Source of the DNA: Epiperipatus broadwayi
Taxonomy: Eukaryota; Onychophora; Udeonychophora; Euonychophora; Peripatidae
Assembly (NCBI GenBank): GCA_028023455.1
Contig: JAQFVV010000017.1
Location: 2,363,001 to 2,427,000, forward strand
Reading direction: 5' to 3'
Length of the DNA: 64,000 bases
Each line of letters opens with the position of its first letter. Position 1 is the stretch's first letter. The translations under genes and the position numbers were made by a program. This document shows positions 32,115 through 42,071 of the stretch, piece by piece. The notes beneath the pieces are model-generated. The model worked only from the letters and a program-made list of their open reading frames with translations. It made no database searches and was not told where the DNA came from.

Positions 32115-32200
32115 AGACTGATTACACATTATTTTAAGTATAATTATAGCTTCACTAACGAATGCGAAAAAAGTCGCATATTTATAATTAATTTGGTACA

Positions 32201-32602
32201 GTATGAACTCTTATCTTATAAGCTATTAGAAATTAATTTATTATTTTATTCAAACAATACTAATACAAGAAATTCATGATAACATTTCTAAATCTTTGGC
32301 TATGAATATGAGGTTAAAAGACCTTGAAAGCGCTAAGCCTGATATTTAACTATGATTTTTTTAACTTCACCAATGATTGTTTGCAGTGCAGTATAATTTC
32401 TACTATATAATTAATTAATATTCGAATGGTAAGAATTTATGAGAAGAAAAACAGGAGGTTAGATTAATAAATAATAAAAAAGATGCTTTTATACAATAAT
32501 ATTCATTGATTAAACTGGTGTACATTCTTCTAATAAACTTCAAGTTATACATTAAGACATACAACATATTAAAACACTATTACTTTAAATTATAAAATGT
32601 AC
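32201..32602 (+). other. Orphan PLE-like 3' end with structured motif
   Basis: At 32298-32339, GGCTATGAATATG, hairpin AGGT/ACCT, TGAAAGCGCTAAGCC: a third version of the PLE-B/PLE-C motif, with perfectly pairing outer GGCT/AGCC. The sequence after it (TTAACTTCACCAATGATTG...GCAGTGCAGT) resembles the PLE-C end loosely. No endonuclease is attached, so this is an older 3'-end remnant lying directly 3' of PLE-B. Confidence 0.5.
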
Positions 32603-32874
32603 ATAAATAATAAGTATTTTATTTGATGGTTATTCTGTTTTCAATCATTATGTTGTCTTCCTTATTTACATCCCTAATGAAATGAATTATGCAAACATAA
32701 TCAACTGAATAGACAATCATATATTATAATTATGCTGTTATTTTCATAAAATCGACTTTTACTCAAAACTGAACCTTGTCAAGACGTTACATTAATTCTA
32801 TAGGTCATGTGATTTATATATCTTTATACTACCACTACCCTATTGGATTCTAAATTTTTTTTACCAACTTTTAT

Positions 32875-34390
32875 TTAAAGAGCATTTCCTCCCAATTTTA
32901 TTAAGCCTTGCACTAAATTCATACATTTGTCTTTATTTTCATGTATATACATTGTCTCATACACTTTTCTTTCTTTATAATTTTTACAATATCTTATCAC
33001 CTCAATATTTTCCTCACATTTCATAACATGCCCTGTTTCTAAAAAGTGGCAAAATGATTCTGACTTAATATCTCTCCTTTTTATTGCTTTGTCATGCTCC
33101 TTTCCCCTTTCTATCTTACTTTTCACTGACTGACCTATATACAACATCATACATACCTTACATATAATTTTATAAACTATTCCTTTCTTACTACTCCTAT
33201 CATTCCTCATTTTTGCATTACTCAATAACTTTTTTAATGATTTACTATTTTTTTTATCCAAATACGCAAATTGTTATTTTTTTTTCTCCCTACTATTTAA
33301 AATTTTATATAGTTGTTTTGAGTATGAAATAGAAATCCATTTTTTATCCTTGCTTTCATTTCTATTACTAACTTTCTTATATTCACTCTTATCTCTCATT
33401 AATATATTCTTTATAATCATACCATTATACCCATATTTAATATATTCCTTCTGAATCTGCAACTTTTACTTTTTTGCCTCCTTTTTATTCAATGTAAGCT
33501 TATCATTTTTTCCTTTTTACTTTCGCTACCCCATTTTTTGACACCAAGGTTTACAAGATCTCAGTTGTATCACACCCCTAACATTTTTATACTTTATACA
33601 GTGCTTTACCTTAATCTCCCATTCTTTTTCACAACTAAGTCTAAATATTTTACTTCTTCATTATTTTCTATTGTAAATTTAATATTAAACCTATTTTTAT
33701 TTAGTTCATTAAATGCTTTTATTATACTTCCATTTTCTACTAATATTATGTCATCCACTTATTTATAGTATTTTATAATTTGTTCATTCTCAGTATATTT
33801 ATTAACTACTTCCTGCTCAATCCAATCTACCATAATGAATGATATTATCTCACTTATTGAACATCTCATTATCCATCACTTTACCATATTCCAATTTCAT
33901 TATTATACATTATATATAATATTTCACTAATTATTACTAATGCATTTTCTATTACCTCTACCCATTCCTTAGAAATTTTCCCTTCATTTTTAATCTCTCT
34001 TATCACAATTTTAATAATTTCCTTTCTAGTTACACTTTGATACATTTTCTCTATATCAAATAACGCTATATGACCATTTCTGCCTATCTTAACAATTTTA
34101 AAATCTTCTACTTATCATACAGTACTTCCCATATCCCATACTATCTGTAAGTCTTTTATATATTAAATCACATAATTTTTTTAATACATATTCTATCCAT
34201 TAAAATCCATCATTAACCTAATAGGCATATTTTCTTTGTGTGTTTTTATCTTTCCAAACACTATAGGATGCTCAAATGCTGTTAGATATAAAGTTTGCTA
34301 TTTGTAATCATTAATCAATTTATTATTTGCCATCCTTTGAAATATTTTTATATATTTTCACTTAATTGAATTACTTAGGTTATTTCCTGG
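32875..34390 (-). pseudogene. PLE-A reverse transcriptase and GIY-YIG endonuclease, minus copy
   Basis: From the 5' side (34390 downwards) fragments of a Penelope-type RT are readable: a GKIKTHKENMPIR block near 34215-34260 (the PLE PKxHKxxxPxR motif), FDIEKMYQSV near 34030-34060 (motif A with catalytic Asp), and VDDIILVENGS with VDD at 33750-33758 (motif C). The Tyr codon expected before VDD is a TAA stop (33759-33761). The frame 33274-33462 and then 32875-33261 give the connector and the endonuclease: GIVYKII-C-x2-C, LYIGQS, IERGKEH, FCHFLETGHVM, YKERKVYETMYI (catalytic Glu). The GIY-YIG domain itself is intact over 128 codons; the polyprotein is not. Confidence 0.85.
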
Positions 34391-34696
34391 GGTAATAAAA
34401 TGGATAAAAGAGAAAAATTATAGGCTTACATTGAATAAAAAGGAGGCAAAAAAGTAAAAGTTGCAGATTCAGAAGGAATATATTAAATATGGATATAATA
34501 GTAGGATTGTAAACAATATATTAATGCAAGATAGGAGTGGATGTAAGAAATTTAGTAATAGAAATGAAAGCAAGAATAAGAAATGAATTTCTATTCCATA
34601 TTCAAAAGAGGTATATAAAATTCTGAATGGTAGGAAAGGAAAAATAAATAAGAATATGAGTATTGGATTGAACAATAATAAATCATTAAAAAATTA

Positions 34697-35080
34697 TTGA
34701 GTAATGCAAAAATAAGGAATGAAAAAAATAGGATAGGAATAGTTTATAAAATCATGTGTAAAGGATGTATGATGGTATATTTAGGCCAGTCAGTGAAGAG
34801 TAAAATAGAAAGAGGTAAGGAGCATGACAGAGTAATAAATAGAAGAGGTATTAAGTCAGGACCATTTTTCCACTGTTTAGAAACAGGGCATGTTATGAAA
34901 TGTGAGGGAAATATTGAGGTGATAAGATATTGTAAAAATTATAAAGAAAGAAAAATGTATGAGACAATGTATATACAAAAAAATAAAGACAAATGTATGA
35001 ATTTAGTGCAAGGCTTAATAAAATTGGGAGGAAAATGGTCATTAAATAAAAGTTGGAAGTTATACAATTTTTTTATTTAG
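34697..35080 (+). pseudogene. GIY-YIG endonuclease, PLE-A plus copy
   Basis: 127-codon frame: GIVYKIM-C-x2-C, YLGQSVKSKIERGKEH (YIG changed to YLG, Arg and Glu-His kept), FHCLETGHVMKC, YKERKMYETMYI with the catalytic Glu, LVQGLIKLGG, and a longer C-terminus (WSLNKSWKLYNFFI) than the minus copy shows before its stop. It is preceded at 34440-34690 by connector sequence with frame breaks and lacks RT, consistent with 5' truncation at the palindrome junction. Confidence 0.85.
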
Positions 35081-35425
35081 GAGTGAATGGTAGTATGAGG
35101 ATATGTAAATCATATGACATACAGAATTAATATAACATTTTGACAAGGTTAAATTTTGAACCAAAGTTAATTTGATGAAAATGAAAGCATAATTATAATA
35201 TATGGTTGTCTATTATGTTAATTATGTTTGTATAATTCATTTTATTAGGAATAAATAATAAGTACATAAATATTTGAAAACCAGGCACTCTTCACAAACC
35301 TGGGAGCTTAATTGTAAGTATAGAGGATTTGAACTCAAGATTTTCAAGCACCCATCAACTATCCACACTATCTCATACAACTGATACATATGACCACACA
35401 CATGTAGAAAAGATTATTAATCACC

Positions 35426-35496
35426 AATATACGTATTTCATGCTAAACCAGCACTCATCAGTTGGTCCAGATTATCATCTCCCACACATATATATA
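35426..35496 (-). ncRNA. Hammerhead-like ribozyme, R2 minus copy
   Basis: Mirror image of 35786-35856. The core CTGATGA, a stem II and GAAA are all present on the minus strand. See the plus copy for the pairing scheme. Confidence 0.55.
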
Positions 35497-35785
35497 ATCA
35501 AATGCTCAGTTTATATTAAGATAGCAAATCTTCATACTTTAATGGACAGGCTTCACTGCAACCTCCAACTTTTCAGCCATACATATCATTGAAAATCTGA
35601 TGATGAAAACTCAAATTCCATGCTGATGCTAATATTATTGTCATGCCCATGTTGACCTGAAGTCACTCTGACCCCTCATGTATAGATTTTCAATGATATG
35701 TATGGCTGAAAAGTTGGAGGTTGCAGTGAAGCCTGTCCATTAAAGTATGAAGATTTGCTATCTTAATATAAACTGAGCATTTGAT

Positions 35786-35856
35786 TATATATATGTGTGG
35801 GAGATGATAATCTGGACCAACTGATGAGTGCTGGTTTAGCATGAAATACGTATATT
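35786..35856 (+). ncRNA. Hammerhead-like ribozyme, R2 plus copy
   Basis: CTGATGA (35821-35827), then GTGCTG-GTT-TAGCAT forming a 6-bp stem II (35828-35842), then GAAA (35843-35846). The following TACGTATAT pairs with the upstream ATATATGTGT (35789-35798), giving stem III. Between stem III and CTGATGA, GG-GAGAT-GATA-ATCT-GGACC can form stem I with an internal loop. This is the type III layout. The weak point is the residue before stem I (G here, A or T in other R2 copies), where active ribozymes normally have C, A or U, so this copy may be slow or inactive. Hammerheads are known in Penelope-like elements. Confidence 0.55.
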
Positions 35857-35984
35857 GGTGATTAATAATCTTTTCTACATGTGTGTGGTCATATGTATCA
35901 GTTGTATGAGATAGTGTGGATAGTTGACGGGTGCTTGAAAATCTTGAGTTCAAATCCTCTATACTTACAATAAGTACATAAATA

Positions 35985-37010
35985 AATTATTATAAATGTT
36001 ACCAACCTTCAGGTGATCATGCTTTCAATATTAAAATTTTTATCAGAGTCTACAGTTATAAATCCTTTTTTTAAAGCTTAACATTTATCAATTCTTTTTT
36101 ATTTTCTTTCATTTGTTTTGTTTTTATATTGTGGAATCTATTATGACATTTTAACTATAGAATCCATTTTTGAAGATTTAAGGTTTTCATCTCTTTTAGC
36201 TATTTTACATTCTCTACTTTACATTCTAAAAGAATTTAGGTTATATTTCTTCACCTCTCTAAAACAGATGTTCCATGAGAATTCATCTAACATGCATATG
36301 TGCAAGCATAATTTTAACATAGGTTTAACATGATTCAGAAATAGAAGTTCAAGTTTGGTCACATATTAGATTGAATAGATAATTAATTAAGATTACATCA
36401 TGTCCAGGGTAAATGGTCACCCACTTTGTGAATTCAGCAATGTCCTAACAGGATCACTTCACAATATTGATTTTATTCATAACTCAAATTTTAACTAAAA
36501 AATAAAACTTGCAGTTTTTATGAGGTACTAATGATGACAGCTAAACAAAGAAGAATGAAGATGCTGAAAAGACATGATCTTTTAATACAAATTTTAAAAC
36601 TACACTTTTTATTTGAACTGACCCTTGTTTACATTATGTTTTATTCATTTCTCATCATTTTTTAAGTTAGTTTTATTACTTACAATAATAAAAAAATCTT
36701 TGTTATTATACAAAAATCCTTTATATAATCTTGACATTTTTAATGAAATAAAACTTAAGACTTTTTTTAAAAATCACCTTTTAATTTCAAACTTTGAGTA
36801 ATTGAATTTTAAACTTTGAATTCTGAATGTTAAATTTAGAGCGATATAAACAAATTTTAAACCTGTTAAATAAAAAAAATTTTCTTTTTTTAAACTTACT
36901 TGTCCACCCTTTTTTTTATTACGTTTATTATTAAAACTGTTATTTTAAAAGTAACCATCATTTAGCCAATCATGAGGGCAATTATGTATTTTGTTTTGCA
37001 ACTGATATAA
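35985..37010. other. AT-rich sequence, no gene recognised
   Basis: A 71-codon frame (36118-36333) is L/F/Y rich with no domain. Nothing else recognised. Confidence 0.45.
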
Positions 37011-37163
<153 letters not shown>

Positions 37164-37556
37164 GTCTGTGTGCCTGTCTATATATCTATCTACCTATCTA
37201 TCTGTCTATCTATCTATCCACCTACCTACCTATGTACTATCCATTTATCTATCTATTTATCAATCAATCAATCTATCTATCTATCTACCTATCTACCTAC
37301 CAGCCTACCTACCTACCTGTACACCTACTTACCTATTTATCTATTTACTACCTACCTACATATCTATCTATCTATCTACCTATTTACCTAATAATCTATC
37401 TATCTATCTACTTATCTATCCATTATATATATATATATATATATCAACCTACCTACCTATCTATCTATCTATCTACCTATCTACCTACCTATTTATCTAC
37501 ATCTACCTACATATCTATCCATCCACCTACCTATCTATCGATCTATCTATATGTAT
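37164..37556 (+). repeat. Degenerate TCTA/CCTA/CCTG tetranucleotide tract
   Basis: Continuation of the array with many CCTA, ATTT and TCTG variants and an internal TA run near 37426-37444. Three overlapping open frames of 73-149 codons rich in Y, L, S, I, P and T arise from the repeat and are not genes. Confidence 0.9.
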
Positions 37557-37742
37557 CACATTAATGATTATTTTTAAACATTATGATCTACAATATATTA
37601 AAAATATCTTCATTTAATCATGTCGTGTGATCAATGATTCTCTTCTCCATATTATTTCAGAAAATTTCATTATTTCTCTCACTCATATAATAATGGGCTC
37701 ACTTTGTCTTCTAATTGTTTGAATGATGTCAATGATAGATTT

Positions 37743-38109
37743 AAAACAGGCAAAAACCACTATACGTATTGCTACACACAGCAAGCTAGAGTAATCAATG
37801 GATGCCAGAAGGCTTGTGCATAAAATCCCCATCTAGCGTCTACCAATATCTCTAGACTAGTTTCTGGCTTGTGGCCTTTGTCAGTGAGGAGCCTTGGAAA
37901 TGAGAGCACTGCACCTAGATCTTAGGATCTAATGCAACAAGCCAGAAACTAGTCTGGGGATATTAGATGAGTAGACACTAGATGGGGATTTTATGCACAA
38001 GCCTTCTGGCATCCATTGATTACTCTAGCTTGCTGTGTGTGGTATATGTATAGTGAGTTTTGCCTGTTTTAACAACAGTTATACACAAGCACAAGAAGTG
38101 GTGGTCATG
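37743..38109. mobile_element. R1 palindrome with 13-bp target duplication
   Basis: CAATGATAGATTT at 37730-37742 and CAATAATAGATTT at 38110-38122 (one difference) flank it. The minus arm (AAAACAGGCAAAAACC onward) is fused to the plus arm near 37935. The minus copy is the longer one, keeping CTAGATCTTAGGATCTAATGC and a hammerhead-like region (TGGCTTGTGGCCTTTGTCAG inverse). The plus copy alone carries the terminal block (AACAACAGTTATACACAAGC...GTGGTCATG). Confidence 0.8.
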
Positions 38110-38394
38110 CAATAATAGATTTGTTTGTTTTGCCCATATATTTTACTTTCAAACCCTCCTTGATACTTTTAACACACAACTTTTTTTATTTCAAGGTATT
38201 AATACTAAATTTTCTGCATTGTTCTATTAAGCATTAAGGCTTTAGATCCATATATAAACCTTAGCAAAATACATTTTCTAGAAACCTTTCAAATTCACAG
38301 ACATATTTTTTTAAAATATTATTTCTGCCAAAGACACTATAAGTTCAATTCTGTGATTAAATCAAAATGCTTTTTTTATACCAGTGATAGACCA

Positions 38395-38720
38395 AAATGT
38401 ATATATAGGTATTAACTTCCTATATAAATGGAATTTATACACTCTACCTTGAACCCTTTTTTTTTGCAAAAAAAAAACAACTTTTATTGTACATATATTT
38501 GTACCCAATCTTATGTTTCGACTGTTCTGCAGTCTTCCTCAGAGCCCACATTAATTTAAAGTAAATGTGGCTCTGAAGAAGACTGCAGGACAGTCAAAAC
38601 ATAAAATTACATTTGCATATATGTTCAATAAAAGGTTAAAAGTGTTCAAAGTAGAGTGGATAAATTGCATTTATATAAGATATTACAGCAAAATAAAGGA
38701 AGTGGTGAATTTGTTAATAT
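38395..38720. mobile_element. R4 palindrome with two hammerhead-like cores
   Basis: Inverse arms around a centre at about 38557. On the minus strand CTGAGGA (38536-38542), hairpin GACTG/CAGTC and GAAAC (38515-38519). On the plus strand CTGAAGA (38573-38579), the same hairpin, and AAAAC in place of GAAAC. Outer arm parts share GTTCAAAGTAGAGTGGATAA. The plus copy extends further (GATATTACAGCAAAATAAAG). Target duplication not determined. Confidence 0.75.
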
Positions 38721-38952
38721 TTCTCAAGAATTTGGATAACACAAAGAAAAGAATTAGAGCAAATAGGATACATATATGTATTTTTGGAATTATACAGTTA
38801 AGTTCATGGATGATAATGGAACAAATAGGAAGTATTAAGAATTTTTTGGATTATTTAAAAGGAAAAATATCTATGGTAGAAGTAACTTTACTGAATGTAC
38901 AATGAACTAGTATAATAAAATTATAGACTCAATAAAGTTTTGCTTTGAAACA

Positions 38953-38953
<1 letters not shown>

Positions 38954-39009
<56 letters not shown>

Positions 39010-39038
39010 TGATAATAATGATGATGATGATGATGATG

Positions 39039-39123
<85 letters not shown>
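38954..39123 (+). repeat. (TAA)n/(TGA)n trinucleotide microsatellite
   Basis: ATAATAATA run with an internal GATGATGATGAT segment near 39008-39040. Poly-Asn and poly-Leu frames over it are artefacts of the repeat. Confidence 0.95.
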
Positions 39124-39125
<2 letters not shown>

Positions 39126-39479
39126 TAAAATACCTAAAAAAATGTGATGATAATAATATAATACTTAAATTTATTAAGATGGAAAAATTAGGAAGAACAT
39201 TAACCAATGATAAAATATTTATAAAGAATATGGAAAAGAATGTTTTAAAGAAGTACATTAGAAGTTGTTATAAAAAGAAAAAAGAATTATATAAAAAAAT
39301 AATATAGAATTCATATTGAAGCATTAAATAATAAAGAATGAAGAAGACAAATTTAGAGAATTATGTGAAATAAAAAGAAGTATTATAACTGAGAAGGCAA
39401 ATGAGAGATGTGTTAAAAAATTTAAAATATTGACAGAACAGAAAATAAAAGAATGCATTATAAAGATTGTGTACACATA
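39124..39479 (+). other. Sequence continuing from the TAA array, no gene recognised
   Basis: Lysine-rich short frames (KKCDDNNIILKFIKMEKLGRT on) follow the array. I do not recognise a family; it could be decayed LINE coding sequence given the K/N/I richness, but no motif is secure. Confidence 0.3.
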
Positions 39480-39600
39480 TATGTACAATAAAGGTTTTTT
39501 TTGCTAAAAAGTGTTCAAAGTAGAGTGGATAAATTGCATTTTGATAAGATATTAAAGCAAAATAAAAGAAGTGGTGAATTTGATAATATTTATTAACTTC
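39480..39600 (+). mobile_element. R4 fragment
   Basis: TATGTACAATAAAGG, GCTAAAAAGTGTTCAAAGTA, GAGTGGATAAATTGCATT, then GATATTAAAGCAAAATAAAAG, collinear with the 3' part of the 38.4-38.7 kb copy. The hammerhead part is absent. Confidence 0.75.
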
Positions 39601-39774
39601 TAATGTGTTACTATCAATTTTTATTTTTTTAAACAATCTTAATCTTAATTTTCTTGCATTGGTCTGATAGCTTTTGTATTATTTTTTAAACATCTGAAGC
39701 ATTGATTGCAAAAGCAATCCCATTATCTTCAAAATCTAGATGACTTAAAGTCATCTTAAAGTCTTTTTCTGAAG

Positions 39775-39905
39775 GTTTGTGATGATGATGTTCTAGTTGT
39801 ATTATTATATTGGACTATTTCCATTATCTAATATGTGTATTGAATATCTTTAGAAAAATTTAACTTTATTTAAATATTCTAAATACATTTCAACTTATGG
39901 TGGAA
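39775..39905 (+). repeat. R6 repeat copy
   Basis: The most complete R6 copy: GAAGGTTTGTGATGATGATG, TATTGGACTATTTCCATTATC, GTGTATTGAATATC, AACTTTATTTAAATATTC. It matches the copies at 26.8 and 27.1 kb. Confidence 0.6.
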
Positions 39906-39934
39906 ATAGTTCAATATAAAAATTCATCTTAAAG

Positions 39935-40161
39935 TCAACTCCATTTTCTTGTTCTCTTAGATTTCCATTTTAATCTTCAAAGTGATTTTTTGCTATAAAA
40001 TGTTTTGGAAAATATAAAATTATTCTGTTGCACATCTTATCAAGTTTATTCTTTTTAGTATGACCATATAATCTAATCCATGTTATTGCATTTTGATAAA
40101 TATTCTTTAGAATTTGATAAGGTCTTAGGTCTATATTATTTGTCTTAGGCTTTAACCACAA
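39935..40161 (-). pseudogene. RTE LINE RT fragment
   Basis: Minus-strand frame with IDLRPYQILKNIYQNAITWIRL aligns with IDPGYCHILKNIYKNATATIRL of the LINE at 22.42-22.49 kb (between RT motifs A and C); the downstream part keeps LYFPKHFIA for SPKLFTA. Both ends are truncated. Confidence 0.8.
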
Positions 40162-40164
40162 TGG

Positions 40165-40700
40165 AACTAGTTATAATTATAAAGAGAAAGACTTTAACTT
40201 TTAAACATTTTATAATAACCAAACAATATAATTTGACTATAGATGGAACTCTCAAATCTTGACACTAGATAATGACTTTATAAAGATAAAAATGGTTATC
40301 TTGTCTTTAACCTAAGTTCATTAGTGTCTATATTTCCATTAAAAGTATCGTAACATTAACTCATTGTAAATCACAAGATTTCACATGTTAATTTGACAAA
40401 AAGGAAATAATGGATTTAAATGTGAAGTGAGTAACATCTCCGCACTCTCAAATAAAAATGCTTTAGATTGGTCTATATAAATGTGAATTTAGGTTGAAGA
40501 TAAGATGGCCCTTCTTATCTTTATAAAGTCCCTGTCTTGCGTTGAGGTTTGAGAGTTTCCTCTATAGTCAAAATTCTACATTGTTTGGCTATTATAAATG
40601 TTTAAAGTGCCTGTGGAAATGGTTAAGGCCTTTCTCTTTACAATTACATACTGTCTGTGTGCTCAATAAACAATTAGAACATTACAATAGAATTAGTTGT
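40165..40700. mobile_element. R3 palindrome
   Basis: The left arm (about 40170-40320) is the inverse of the right arm (about 40478-40640): shared blocks are AAGAGAAAGACTTTAAC, AATTTGACTATAGATGGAAC, GACTTTATAAAGATAA and AACCTAAGTTCA-like sequence. The middle resembles the R3 tandem units at 4.1 kb (AACTCATTGTAAATCACAAGATTTCA). The plus copy has extra 3' sequence to about 40680. AACTAGTTATAA near 40165 and AATTAGTTGTAA near 40691 are a possible decayed target duplication. Confidence 0.7.
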
Positions 40701-40914
40701 AAAATCAAATGCCTTTTTGTAATCTACAAATCCATCACAAAATCGCAACTTGTAGTTTGGGCTTTTTTCTATAATTTGTCTTAATATTTAGATACTATTG
40801 TAATAAGTCGGTAATTTTTAATATATTCATTTTTGTCTTTTTAAATTATCAATATCACTATTTAATTCTTAAGCACTCGTCGACTTTGTTCTTATGAAAA
40901 GATATATAAACTAA

Positions 40915-41253
40915 TTAATTGCATTGAGCCAGCTTTTGGCAAAACCTGCCATAATCATAATGCTGAATTTTTCTAACATTGGATGGAGAAAATGCATAAA
41001 TCATAGCATAATCACAATCAAGAAAAATCAATCTGTATTCAGTCTTTTGTTTATCTCTACTGCATGATGGGAAGTTCTCATGGTTATTTGCATGAGATTC
41101 ACTGTAATGCATAGAACTGCATGATGTGTTAGTACATGCAATTTTATAGACCACCCAAGAAGCATGATCCACTGGTTTCTTGTCTTTAGTAATGTTCAAC
41201 AAATTATTAAGAGAAGGTAGCAATCTAAAGCTTACCCTATACATATTATGCAA
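40915..41253 (-). pseudogene. PLE-D: GIY-YIG endonuclease remnant
   Basis: Minus-strand frame with FRLLPSLNNLLNITKDKKPV (aligned with PLE-B FRTPPNTNRLINNSKD), WVVYKIACTNTSC, then MHYSESHANNHEN in place of YYGETxANxxTR, and LIFLDCDYAMIYAFSPS for VFWDHQAATGHVFEPSS. The catalytic Arg and YIG residues are lost. This is the PLE-B/PLE-C lineage, heavily diverged. RT sequence is not recognisable upstream. Confidence 0.65.
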
Positions 41254-41312
41254 ATGTTCCTAACATTATTTGCAATATGAGGAATATAAGGAATTCCAAT
41301 ATCACTATTGTA

Positions 41313-41430
41313 TTTCTAAACATTCTGGTACAGGTTAGCAAATACCTTCTCTACTTCTTCATCTGCTTTTTTAAGATATCAATAATAATTCCATTATTTT
41401 TTAAAGTCAGTTTTTTCCTTTATAGATTAT
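41313..41430 (-). pseudogene. RTE LINE fragment (RT N-terminal part)
   Basis: The minus strand encodes NNGIIIDILKKADEEVEKVFAN, aligned with GNDGIIIDILKEAGEEIETILA of the LINE at 21.98-22.05 kb. Short and truncated on both sides; it adjoins PLE-D. Confidence 0.7.
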
Positions 41431-41611
41431 ACTACAGGTTTCCCCTCCTAATTTAAAATATTTGGTATTTCAAAGTATTTTTTTATTGAGAGACATCTTT
41501 GTTTTCTGATTCTATATTACTGTACAGTTCTGCTGTAATTTTTTCTTACATATTTCATAAAAACCTTAATGAATAATATTTCTGCAGTGTAATTTCCTCT
41601 ACTTCACTTTT

Positions 41612-42066
41612 TAATAACAGTAATGTGCTAGCATAAGAAATAGTAATTATGTGATGTTTAGTGGTTTAACACCAATCCTGCATAATAGGATAGTGGTGGC
41701 TATGGTTTTTCAAGAGCAAAAGACACCAAAATGTATGGGTACTGAACTGGGTTTAGACCCATATGACTATATAAGCTATTGAGCTTAGATTGAAAATATT
41801 ATTGTGTTTTCAATTTTATTCTCATAGTTTTGTAGTTAAGTAGAGATAAAAGGTGGCTGCTGGAGGGTTGCATTAGATCCTAAGATCTAGGTGCAGTGCT
41901 CTCAGATCCAAAGCTCCTCACTGGTGAAGGCCACAAGCCAGAAAGTAGTCTGGGGATATTGGATGAGTAGCACTAGATAGGGATTTATTCACAAGCCTTC
42001 TGGCATCCATTGATTACTCTGGTTGGCACCGAGTGGCACTGCTGTATGGAGAGTTTTGCCTGTTTT
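41612..42066 (+). mobile_element. R1 unit, single orientation
   Basis: The best view of the R1 unit order: terminal block (ACAGTAATGTGCTAGCATAAG, GTGATGTTTAGTGG), ACACCAATCCTGC, the CACCAAAATGTATGGGTAC and ATGACTATATAAGCTATTG body, GGTGCAGTGCTCTCAGATCC, the hammerhead-like CTGGTGAAGGCCACAAGCCA-GAAAG, GGATATTGGATGAGTAG, GGCATCCATTGATTACTCTG, and GAGAGTTTTGCCTGTTTTA. The unit begins with the block that should follow its own end, so it is a permuted monomer cut from a tandem or circular arrangement. Confidence 0.8.
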
Positions 42067-42071
42067 AGTAT

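Larger units (their letters stand above)
30781..32186. mobile_element. PLE-B: palindromic Penelope-like element, 14-bp target duplication
   Basis: ATTAATTTGGTACA flanks the whole composite at 30767-30780 and 32187-32200. The left arm (about 30811-31377) is a minus-strand PLE 3' portion and the right arm (about 31621-32190) its plus-strand counterpart. Both encode the same GIY-YIG endonuclease and end in the same structured motif. The 243-bp spacer (31378-31620) belongs only to the longer plus copy and encodes the RT-endonuclease connector. The minus copy alone carries about 30 additional terminal bases (30781-30810). The two copies are joined at their 5' ends, and the outer duplication shows that they entered together. 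Confidence 0.85.
32617..35250. mobile_element. PLE-A: palindromic Penelope-like element, 14-bp target duplication
   Basis: ATAAATAATAAGTA at 32603-32616 and 35251-35264 flanks a 2.63-kb composite. The left, minus-strand copy runs from about 34390 (RT) through the endonuclease to its 3' end at 32617. The right, plus-strand copy covers only 34386-35250 (connector, endonuclease, 3' end). The arms correspond over about 32665-33530 and 34386-35250, and the 855-bp spacer is RT sequence present only in the minus copy. The minus copy has roughly 50 extra terminal bases (32617-32664). The layout equals that of PLE-B but with the longer partner on the other strand. Arms differ by scattered substitutions, so the element is older than the R2 palindrome next to it. 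Confidence 0.85.
35273..35968. mobile_element. R2 palindrome, youngest copy, 16-bp target duplication inside the PLE-A target site
   Basis: AATAAGTACATAAATA at 35257-35272 and 35969-35984 flanks it perfectly. The arms correspond about a centre such that position x mirrors 71282 minus x (35329-35592 to 35690-35953) with essentially one visible difference (CATCAACT against CGTCAACT). The 97-bp spacer is the 5' continuation of the minus copy only. The minus copy also has extra terminal bases (TTTGAAAACCAGGCACTC...GGGAGCTTA at 35273-35311) missing from the plus copy. The insertion point lies in the PLE-A 3' target duplication, so it is younger than PLE-A. The identical 87-codon frames on the two arms are by-products of the symmetry. 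Confidence 0.9.

Noticed and set aside
35329-35953. Two near-identical 87-codon open frames on opposite strands
   Set aside because: They are the two arms of the R2 palindrome. The frame includes the ribozyme-like and low-complexity parts and is broken in every other R2 copy.
37168-37617. Frames of 73-149 codons rich in Y, L, S, P and T
   Set aside because: Translation of the degenerate TCTA/CCTA tract.
38929-39307. Poly-Leu and poly-Asn frames
   Set aside because: Translation of the TAA/TGA microsatellite on either strand.
41930-41970. R1 as a fully canonical monomeric hammerhead
   Set aside because: CTGATGA and GAAAC with a short stem II are clear in several copies, but I could not find convincing stems I and III with a proper cleavage triplet around them. 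Reported only as hammerhead-like.
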